From: CALBPI01 sp039821605
GTDB taxonomy: Bacteria; Pseudomonadota; Gammaproteobacteria; Steroidobacterales; Woeseiaceae
Assembly: GCA_039821605.1 (NCBI GenBank)
Contig: JBCBNV010000003.1
Location: forward strand, 1-64,000
DNA length: 64,000 bases
Reading direction: 5' to 3'
The position numbers and the translations under genes are program-made. Under the pieces are notes generated by a model. It was given only the letters and a program-made list of their open reading frames with translations, was not told the DNA's origin and made no database searches. The first letter of the stretch is position 1. Each line of letters starts with the position of its first letter. Of this stretch, positions 42,699 through 48,985 are shown in pieces.

Positions 42699-42935
42699 TC
42701 ACGCGCCAATAGCGCGCGCAATATCCACACGATATGTTCGATACGCGTCTGCACCGCGCTCGGTTAAGCGATAGACCTCCTGGTCCTTTGTTAGCTCGAT
42801 AAACCCATCAGCGATCAAATCGGAAGCAATATTGGGCTCCGCTGGAATCGGCAGGCCACGAGAGGCGTAATGGAGAATGAACTTCTCGTGCAAACAAAAG
42901 GTCGGTCGACCAAACTCGATAGTCTGTATTGCCAT
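42699..42935 (-). CDS. Hypothetical 78-residue protein, possible winged-helix wing
   Basis: I do not recognise this protein. The C-terminal half (I-A-S-D-L-I-A-D-G-F-I-E-L, then Y-R-L-T-E-R-G-A-D-A-Y) reads like the last helix and wing of a winged-helix fold, as in MarR-type proteins, but it is too short for a complete one. AGGGA lies about 9 nt before the ATG. It follows the repeat-protein gene by 73 bp on the same strand and precedes a minus-strand hairpin with U-tract, so the two may be co-transcribed. A cytoplasmic location is likely, as there is no signal peptide. Confidence 0.6.
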   Translation of the reverse strand: MAIQTIEFGRPTFCLHEKFILHYASRGLPIPAEPNIASDLIADGFIELTKDQEVYRLTERGADAYRTYRVDIARAIGA

Positions 42936-43008
42936 GAAATCGGTCCCTTGGTCAAAAAGTCAGAGCAGCCTGATGTAACAAGTAGTGCTGCGCCACCGCC
43001 GAGTAGAA

Positions 43009-44436
43009 TCAACGAGATCCAGTCGCGAGCATTAAGCCAGCAACGTTTGGCTGAATACCGACGAATCCACTTATGCCCTTCAGGGCGTCCTGCTGCCACA
43101 TCATTCCAGTGTAGTCGATGACGAGGGCACCGACTTTCGCCGTACCGTAGCGAGCATCCGTCCTTGCCGCTTCAGTAGATATGAAGACTGGCGATGAGCC
43201 CGGTACGTACCCGGAAGAATCACGAAGGACCATTGAAGCGCCAATCGCACCTGAATTTGTGACCGTTCCGACAACAGCGATGTAGTCGCCAGTGCGAAGT
43301 GCGCTGAGCACGGACGCCGGCGCAAAGACTTCTTGGCCAAGCGCAGTCAGATATCCCTGCTTTGTATTGACCGAACTTACCTGGCCCGAGAGAACATATG
43401 ACGGACAAGGTCTATTTGCTTCGGGTCCCTGCTCACCCGATCCTTGGGCCGCTACAATTCGCGCGCTACTCATTGAAATAGTCTTGCCAGAGCCCAGAGC
43501 GCGGATTTCATCAGAGGAGGTCACGCCGCCTCCATGAATACCTTGTGTCTCAGCCACACCGCCGCCATGGATTCCGACTGTGTCAGAAACGCCGCCACCG
43601 TGAATGGCAAGTACGTCCGCGATTCCGCCGCCGTGAATGGCCTGCGTATCCGAAACACCACCGCCGTGAATGGCCTGCGTATCCGAAACACCACCACCGT
43701 GAATGGCCTGCAGATCCGAAACACCGCCGCCGTGAATGGCCTGCAGATCCGAAACACCGCCACCGTGAATAGCCTGCATATCTCCGATTCCGCCGCCGTG
43801 AATGGCTTGCAGATCGGCTACACCGCCGCCGTGGATACCCTGGGCTAGAGACTCCCCCTTCCGGTTTACGGAAGGTGTTAGGGCATTGCCTCGCCTATTA
43901 TTCAAGGACACTAGTGTCGCTAGTTCTGCGGCTCCATGAACATCGCTGACCTTCGCGAACTCGTTTTGTAGGGCGCAAGAATTCTCAACGCCGGAGTTGC
44001 GGGTCGTAGAGACGCCACCGCCGTGAATTCCAAGAATTTCTGCAAGGCCTCCACCGTGAATCGCTAGGACGTCAGCGACGCCGCCATGAATTCCTTGGGT
44101 CTTGGAGACTCCTCCACCGTGGATGCCTTGCGTCTCCGCAACACCTCCACCGTGGATGCCTTGCGTCTCCGCAACACCTCCACCGTGAATGGCTTGCGTC
44201 TCCGCAACACCTCCACCGTGAATGGCTTGCGTCTCCGCAACACCTCCACCGTGAATGGCTTGCGTCTCCGCAGCACCTCCACCGTGAATGGCTTGCGTCT
44301 CCGCAACACCTCCACCATGAATGGCTTGCGTCTCCGCAACCCCTCCTCCGTGAATGCCGGCAGCAGCTCCTACGGAGAATGCACACGCTGCAAGTATTGA
44401 GGCACCGATGGCGCCTCGATTTCGCTCTTTTCTCAC
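43009..44436 (-). CDS. Exported protein with 21 I-H-G-G-G repeats and an OB-like C-terminal domain
   Basis: A 475-residue protein starting at GTG with AGGAG 6 nt upstream. Residues 1-27 are a signal sequence; L-A-A-C at 15-18 could be a lipobox. Eleven units of an 11-residue repeat (I-H-G-G-G-V-x-x-T-Q-A/G) occupy 28-147, a unique linker 148-200, and ten more units 201-310. The C-terminal 165 residues contain L-S-G-Q-V-S-S-V and R-T-G-D-Y-I-A-V-V-G, which look like an OB-type beta domain, reminiscent of DUF5666. Regular histidine spacing suggests metal or surface binding, but this is inference. The upstream neighbour encodes a DUF6502-like protein. I know no characterised homologue. Confidence 0.85.
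   Translation of the reverse strand: MRKERNRGAIGASILAACAFSVGAAAGIHGGGVAETQAIHGGGVAETQAIHGGGAAETQAIHGGGVAETQAIHGGGVAETQAIHGGGVAETQGIHGGGVAETQGIHGGGVSKTQGIHGGVADVLAIHGGGLAEILGIHGGGVSTTRNSGVENSCALQNEFAKVSDVHGAAELATLVSLNNRRGNALTPSVNRKGESLAQGIHGGGVADLQAIHGGGIGDMQAIHGGGVSDLQAIHGGGVSDLQAIHGGGVSDTQAIHGGGVSDTQAIHGGGIADVLAIHGGGVSDTVGIHGGGVAETQGIHGGGVTSSDEIRALGSGKTISMSSARIVAAQGSGEQGPEANRPCPSYVLSGQVSSVNTKQGYLTALGQEVFAPASVLSALRTGDYIAVVGTVTNSGAIGASMVLRDSSGYVPGSSPVFISTEAARTDARYGTAKVGALVIDYTGMMWQQDALKGISGFVGIQPNVAGLMLATGSR
43540..43836 (-). repeat. 33-bp tandem repeat array B (nine complete units)
   Basis: Nine in-frame 33-bp units encode I-H-G-G-G followed mostly by V-S-D or V-A-D and a T/L-Q-A ending; a tenth, diverged unit continues to about 43507. 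Neighbouring units are close to identical in DNA, which points to slippage or unequal exchange. No stop codon occurs in several frames of the unit, which explains open antisense frames here. Confidence 0.95.
44029..44355 (-). repeat. 33-bp tandem repeat array A (ten complete units)
   Basis: Ten consecutive in-frame units encode I-H-G-G-G-V-A-E-T-Q-A or close variants; unit 9 has lost one glycine codon (30 bp). An eleventh, partial unit continues to about 43997. Units 3-7 are nearly identical in DNA, so expansion is recent. Array A differs from array B in favoured residues (A-E against S-D). Confidence 0.95.
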
Positions 44437-44619
44437 TTCTAGCTCCTAAAACAAATTGCCGTCTTTTTGCAGCATCAGAATCTGCAATACAGTCGGACTG
44501 CGACGCTCCATGTCGCGGATATACGTTCCTTGTGATTTAGCGGCCCCGGTCTTCACGCCGGCTTTTCTTTATCGCTAGCTCATCGATTGATGAGGAAAGT
44601 AGTTCTTCTTTTTCTGCTC

Positions 44620-45492
44620 TTATTCTTCGATACCTGATTCGACCAGCAAATCCTTAAGCGACTGGGCTTCCTCAGGTTTAAAATTCGTGTAATGGACCAT
44701 CGCGACGCCCGACTCATAAACGTCAGCCTGGCCTTCTACCTTGGTTCTGACTGACGAAGTCAGCCAATTGTCGATCTCAACGAGCATTTCCTGGCCTCTC
44801 GACTTGAGATAGACATCAAATTGCTTCACCTCATTGGGTGTTAGCTGTTCATTCGATACGACGACTCGCTCAAATATTCCCTCCGCCATCGATTTCTTCT
44901 GAACGTTGGCGGTAATTGTCGTGAGCAAATGAAACGCGACCTCGCCCATTCGCTCTATCATCTTCGGCGAGAGACTCTCCGATATGGCATCCCTGCGCAC
45001 TGCCCTTAGAAGTTGCTCCGGTGTTTCAATCACCGCACCTATTCGTACCAATTCATCCAACATTTGCGCCGGGCTTTGATCACCTGAGTACGTCTTTACT
45101 AGCGCCACAAATGATGGTCTGTTGTCAGGAGCATCATATGGAATTTCTAGCGGCACCCCGTATGGCCCAACAAATTCTGGGTCATTGTGCCAACCGTGCA
45201 AAACCCTACTGGGACGAGAAAACGTGCGTGGGTGGACCTCCTCGGTCATCGCTCGGGCAATCACCGCTGCAACTTCCTTGCGCGTAAGGCCAGTGACGAT
45301 CGCAACTCGAGAACGATTGATCTTCCCGCTATCAACCTGCGCTCGAAGTGCCATTTCGACGTACGCATCTTTTGCAGCCTCAGAAAACTCCCTATGAGTT
45401 ATGCCTTGGTCGATGAGAAGTTTCGCCAGCGGCTTCAGCATCAACCGAAGTGCACGCCCGAGGTTCTCCTTGATTGTTTCTCGTGAAGTCAT
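44620..45492 (-). CDS. DUF6502-like helix-turn-helix protein, paralogue 1
   Basis: A 290-residue protein (start M-T-S-R-E-T-I at 45492; a GTG at 45555 in frame would run through the palindrome and is less likely). Residues 8-50 (L-K-P-L-A-K-L-L-I-D-Q-G-I, then H-R-E-F-S-E-A-A-K-D-A-Y-V) and the helix-turn-helix-like S-R-V-A-I-V-T-G-L-T-R-K-E-V (61-74) are shared with the other two paralogues in this block. From memory this matches family DUF6502, of unknown function. It lies 183 bp upstream of the repeat-protein gene on the same strand, so it may regulate or be co-expressed with it. Confidence 0.78.
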   Translation of the reverse strand: MTSRETIKENLGRALRLMLKPLAKLLIDQGITHREFSEAAKDAYVEMALRAQVDSGKINRSRVAIVTGLTRKEVAAVIARAMTEEVHPRTFSRPSRVLHGWHNDPEFVGPYGVPLEIPYDAPDNRPSFVALVKTYSGDQSPAQMLDELVRIGAVIETPEQLLRAVRRDAISESLSPKMIERMGEVAFHLLTTITANVQKKSMAEGIFERVVVSNEQLTPNEVKQFDVYLKSRGQEMLVEIDNWLTSSVRTKVEGQADVYESGVAMVHYTNFKPEEAQSLKDLLVESGIEE

Positions 45493-46042
45493 ACTGCCCC
45501 GGGGCTCCACTATGATTATGCAAAAAAGTTTGCCGGAAGTGGGAAAATTTTCCACTTTTCAGAGTGTTGTTATGTAAAACTGATTAAGCGTATGCGAATT
45601 TCCGCCCGCGAGAACCGCCTATTTCGCTGTTTTTATTGGTGATCTAGATAGTGAGTCACTGGACCATATGTGATCTTTTCTGGCCTTTGCCTATTATGTC
45701 CATACGCAAAAAGCGCCCCATCCCCGGCAAATGAGATATGCAAACCCATCAGGGCTCTTGGGAAGACACTAGAATTGAGGCCGAATCCAAACGCGGTCCG
45801 AATGCAATAGCATCGACAGGTACGTAAATCAGCGAACGTTGATCTGCCCCACCCACGAACGGTGTCCCTGACCAATGGTTGTTTACGTCCCGAGCGGGCA
45901 TTAACTCGAAGGCAACGGAGTGATTGGAGTAGAGATGGCTGGTTATTCCCGATCGTGATTGGAAACACACCTTGTGTGAGACTCTGATCCGGAGTACTCA
46001 GAATCTACATCTGGAACAGACTACGAAGAATGAGGTCAGGCA
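45493..46042. other. 550-bp stretch without a convincing gene
   Basis: Contains the promoter region of DUF6502-like paralogue 1, with a CATAAT -10 candidate at 45520-45515 (minus) and the palindrome at 45537. Two weak minus-strand frames follow at 45749-45970 (73 codons) and 45633-45968 (111 codons) in different frames. The first reads protein-like (A-F-E-L-M-P-A-R-D, then S-L-I-Y-V-P-V-D) but stops. They may be remains of one frameshifted gene. I recognise no family. Confidence 0.5.
45537..45557. promoter_or_regulatory. Palindromic operator candidate upstream of DUF6502-like gene 1
   Basis: Arms AAGTGG(G) and CCACTT flank a central AAAATTTT. This gives a nearly perfect 20-bp inverted repeat (one extra G on the left arm). 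It lies 45 bp upstream of the chosen ATG, just upstream of the CATAAT -10 candidate, where a bound protein would block RNA polymerase. Autoregulation by the DUF6502-like protein is an inference. Confidence 0.5.
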
Positions 46043-46912
46043 ATGGAGCTTGTCGCCCACAAGGATGCTGCGACGTTTCTCGCACACGCACGCGTTTACT
46101 TGGAAGAAGAACAAGGTGCTGCGAACCACCACATCGTTCAGATAGCTGAAGCTGCAAGTCGGGGGTCGCAGTTTTTTGTCCCCCCATATTTCTTTTGGGT
46201 GCTCTCAGAGAATGACGAGATCACCGGCGTGTCCGCTTACGCGAATCCAGATGGGCTGGTATTGAGTGCCGGCATTTCTTGCAGTGCGGCCTCGAGGCTC
46301 GTCGAATCCGCGTATCAGGCTGGTTGCGCGGTCTTGCGTCTGGTTTGCGATGAGGAAGTTGTCACGTCAATTCGATCCAAAGTAGACGCTATGTTGGGCG
46401 ACGAGCTGGACATAAATGGCGGCTGGATCGTTGCCCAAACTGACCTTATCCAGGACTACACTCGCGAAGTTGGCGACACGGTCAGATTGTGCACAAGCGA
46501 AGATCGGCACACAGTCCTGAGTTGGGCGGAGCTCTATCAGAAAGAAGAGCCAGCATTCATTGATATTCCCAGATTCATAGAGGCAAAGCTCCAAAGCAAA
46601 GAACTTTTCCTGCTGGAGAACCAGGAGGTGCTAGCCATGGCAACAATTTCGGGTAGGTCAAAATGGGGCGCAAGGATTTCGTCAGTGTTTACGCCACAGC
46701 AACACAGGCAGAAAGGATGCGCAGGCTACTTGGTTAGGATGATCGCAAATCAAATGCTAGAGCATGGTAGCCGCTTTGTAGTGCTTACCTATGGGCGAAA
46801 CAGTGCGTCTGGCGCGATTTACGAGTCAGTCGGCTTCCAACCGGTGTGCTATCGGGAGTGCTTGGTTTCTTCAAATGCCCAGAAAGCGCTTGAACAGAAT
46901 AGAGTGGCGTAG
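46043..46912 (+). CDS. GNAT-family N-acetyltransferase
   Basis: A 289-residue protein with an N-terminal half of unknown fold (1-140) and a C-terminal GNAT domain (about 145-285). Acetyl-CoA motif A is visible at 214-232 (V-F-T-P-Q-Q-H-R-Q-K-G-C-A-G-Y-L). A later N-S-A-S-G-A-I-Y-E-S-V-G-F (253-265) matches motif B. Two-part proteins like this often resemble GCN5 enzymes with a degenerate N-terminal GNAT repeat. The target is unknown. GAGG lies about 11 nt before the ATG. It ends 9 bp before DUF6502-like paralogue 2 on the same strand, so the two probably form an operon. Confidence 0.85.
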   Translation: MELVAHKDAATFLAHARVYLEEEQGAANHHIVQIAEAASRGSQFFVPPYFFWVLSENDEITGVSAYANPDGLVLSAGISCSAASRLVESAYQAGCAVLRLVCDEEVVTSIRSKVDAMLGDELDINGGWIVAQTDLIQDYTREVGDTVRLCTSEDRHTVLSWAELYQKEEPAFIDIPRFIEAKLQSKELFLLENQEVLAMATISGRSKWGARISSVFTPQQHRQKGCAGYLVRMIANQMLEHGSRFVVLTYGRNSASGAIYESVGFQPVCYRECLVSSNAQKALEQNRVA

Positions 46913-46921
46913 ACACTCGCC

Positions 46922-47659
46922 ATGGATATACCACGAGCTGAACGTTCGAACAGGAGAGACAAAGGGCGACACATCCCCGACGCAGACTCATCGTCGCGAC
47001 AAGAATCGGTGTGCAGTATCTCCGACAGAGAAATTGACCTACTGCACCGTTCCCTACTGAGCATTTTTCGGCCAATCGTGCGCCTCGCAATCAATTCAAA
47101 TGTCGATGCTCGTCGCCTTGTGGAAATTATCAAGGTCGCATTTGTGGACGTGGCGACCGAAGAGTACGGAATTCGCGGACGACCAACCACGACGGCCAGA
47201 GTTTCGATCATGAGTGGTCTGACGCGAAAGGAGGTCGGCGCAATCAAAGATCTTATAGCCACAGGTCTAGGGATTTCCGACGCAAGTACGACCATTTGCC
47301 AAAGGCTGCTGGACTCATGGTGGACTAAAGAGACGTACACCAATGCACCCGGCCGCCCAATGGAGCTTCCTTTCTCCGATGGCACGCCATCATTTGTTCA
47401 GTTGTGCCAAGAGGTTGGCGGGGATTTTCCACCTGGCGCAGCTCGGACCGAACTACTACGAACGGGCAGTGTGGAGCTACTAGAAGGTAAGCGGATGCGC
47501 GCTTTGCGGCGAGCACACGCGACAACCGGCAACTACGAGGAATTTGCTGTTGGGCTCTCAGACTTCATCGCCGCTTCAATGATTTCGGAAGAGCTTGATT
47601 CAGATGTAGAAGATCTGGCGAGCGAAGCAGCTATCGTCCGTGCTATCAGGGATCAGTAG
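46922..47659 (+). CDS. DUF6502-like helix-turn-helix protein, paralogue 2
   Basis: A 245-residue protein with a polar 35-residue N-terminal extension. F-R-P-I-V-R-L-A-I-N (49-58), A-F-V-D-V-A-T-E-E-Y-G-I-R-G-R (73-87) and the helix-turn-helix-like A-R-V-S-I-M-S-G-L-T-R-K-E-V (92-105) are shared with paralogues 1 and 3. The I-R-G-R segment is closest to paralogue 3. It is the only one of the three on the plus strand and follows the GNAT gene by 9 bp. The C-terminal third is shorter and diverged. DNA binding is an inference from the motif. Confidence 0.75.
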   Translation: MDIPRAERSNRRDKGRHIPDADSSSRQESVCSISDREIDLLHRSLLSIFRPIVRLAINSNVDARRLVEIIKVAFVDVATEEYGIRGRPTTTARVSIMSGLTRKEVGAIKDLIATGLGISDASTTICQRLLDSWWTKETYTNAPGRPMELPFSDGTPSFVQLCQEVGGDFPPGAARTELLRTGSVELLEGKRMRALRRAHATTGNYEEFAVGLSDFIAASMISEELDSDVEDLASEAAIVRAIRDQ

Positions 47660-48001
47660 ATCGGGCCAATCATTCAGGCAATGCGGTGATTCTAGGCCGC
47701 TTCGTGTCTTACTCAATGCCAAGCGTCTTCCTTCGACGGACGCCGGCCGAAAGGAGTATCGTCGAGCGCGATAACGATGGCCTAATCGTCGCGACTCGGT
47801 TCGCCGCAATCCAAGTAGTTTCAAGCATGAGCTCAGCTCAAGCGGCAAGCGCAATTCTGACAGATGCTACTGACCAACGGAGCGCGGGCCTAGAGTGCGC
47901 CTGAACATCCACCGATCGAATTCCTTCTTTGGAACTATGGGGCCGGCCGTGCGGACCAGACTGGCTCTAGACGCCAGTTGTTGAAACCAGTCGAGCGGTC
48001 C
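47660..48001. other. 342-bp gap between converging DUF6502-like genes
   Basis: Sequence between the stops of paralogue 2 (plus) and paralogue 3 (minus). The only notable open frame, 47686-47904 plus (72 codons), has no ribosome site and no family resemblance. No clear intrinsic terminator was seen in either direction. Confidence 0.5.
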
Positions 48002-48817
48002 TCAAGAGTCTTCGAAGTAAACGACCGCAACTCTTATCATGGTTGAGTCGACGGCTGTCGAATTCTCCGAGTATGGTTCCATGGCGTCGTCAAGTGACTC
48101 GCAGAATTCCATAGACTGTTTGGAAACAATTTCTTTCACTTTCGCGACATCGTCTATACCGACTCGAGCAGCCTCTACCAACCGACTAGGCCAAAGTGCA
48201 AATTTCTTCGTTCCCTGAGCTCGTCGCTCAAAATAATTGTACTTTGAGTTCGCCATAGCGCCGTAAATGGTTCGACCAAGTGACCACTCGAATTGCGCCT
48301 CGGGATCCAGAACACGAAACTCTCGCCTCAGCGGCTCTAGCGAACCCTCCTCGTCCTCATGTATAGCTCCGGCTCTCTTCAGTTCAGTACGTAATGCGCC
48401 GGCCGGAATATCACCCGCGTACTTTCTCGTGAGTTGGTAGAACGAAGGCTCATCCTCTGAAAAGTTCAGGGTCAATGGATTTCCGGCCGAATCTAGGAAG
48501 TCCTCATCTGTGTGCCAAAACTGCAGCACGCGGCCCGCAGGAAGTTGCTTTACCTGAGCAAGCGACTCCTTTCCGGTGGATTCATCTCGGAGCCTCTTCA
48601 CCTCTTTCCGCGTAAGTCCCGTCATGACGGCAACGCGAGAAATGTTCGTGTCTCTGCCACGGATCCCGTAATTCTTCGACGCTACGTCCACGTATGCTCG
48701 TTTCGCCACCTCTGCAAACTCACGATGACCGATTCCCGACTCAATCAAGAGGTGAACAAGTGGTCTCAAAACGCGATACAGAAGTTCTAGAAGTTTTTCT
48801 TGTGCTCGATCGCTCAT
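48002..48817 (-). CDS. DUF6502-like helix-turn-helix protein, paralogue 3
   Basis: A 271-residue protein. It has the clearest family pattern: L-R-P-L-V-H-L-L-I-E-S-G-I-G-H-R-E-F-A-E (17-36), A-Y-V-D-V-A-S-K-N-Y-G-I-R-G-R (41-55) and helix-turn-helix-like S-R-V-A-V-M-T-G-L-T-R-K-E-V (60-73). A middle segment, F-W-H-T-D-E-D-F-L-D, corresponds to W-H-N-D-P-E-F-V in paralogue 1. The gene is monocistronic and lies at the ligA side of the AT-rich block, with 168 bp upstream of it not shared with ligA. It may act with or against its paralogues. Confidence 0.8.
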   Translation of the reverse strand: MSDRAQEKLLELLYRVLRPLVHLLIESGIGHREFAEVAKRAYVDVASKNYGIRGRDTNISRVAVMTGLTRKEVKRLRDESTGKESLAQVKQLPAGRVLQFWHTDEDFLDSAGNPLTLNFSEDEPSFYQLTRKYAGDIPAGALRTELKRAGAIHEDEEGSLEPLRREFRVLDPEAQFEWSLGRTIYGAMANSKYNYFERRAQGTKKFALWPSRLVEAARVGIDDVAKVKEIVSKQSMEFCESLDDAMEPYSENSTAVDSTMIRVAVVYFEDS

Positions 48818-48985
48818 GCGGGCCGATACTAAGAATCAGCGCTCACAGCGGTCAATGAAATCAGAGGCTTGGGAATTAGTGCCCATTTTCTGGGATTTTT
48901 GGCGCAACCCATCGTAGAGGTTGCACCCCTGTCCAAATACGCCCAAATGTCTATTAATCAGGGATATTTGTAGCGTGCGAATGTG

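Larger units (their letters stand above)
42617..48985. other. AT-rich accessory block between the PPIase gene and ligA
   Basis: This 6.4-kb block is visibly poorer in G and C than the rest: bases 46561-46620 contain 25 G/C of 60, while a typical core stretch (33481-33540) contains 43 of 60. Codon choice shifts with it. It holds a repeat protein, a small protein, three DUF6502-like regulators and a GNAT enzyme, with larger gaps than elsewhere. Flanks are conserved core clusters. No integrase, transposase, flanking repeat or tRNA target was found, so the route of acquisition is unknown. Confidence 0.8.

Noticed and set aside
43507..44355. 33-bp repeats as a CRISPR array
   Set aside because: Units are contiguous with no spacers, are in frame and encode a conserved peptide; there are no cas genes.
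43534..44400. Plus-strand frames through the repeat arrays (104 codons each)
   Set aside because: They exist only because the 33-bp unit lacks stops in several frames. The minus frame has a ribosome site, signal peptide and C-terminal domain.
47686..47904. 72-codon plus-strand frame between paralogues 2 and 3
   Set aside because: No ribosome site, no family resemblance, and it overlaps nothing that suggests expression.
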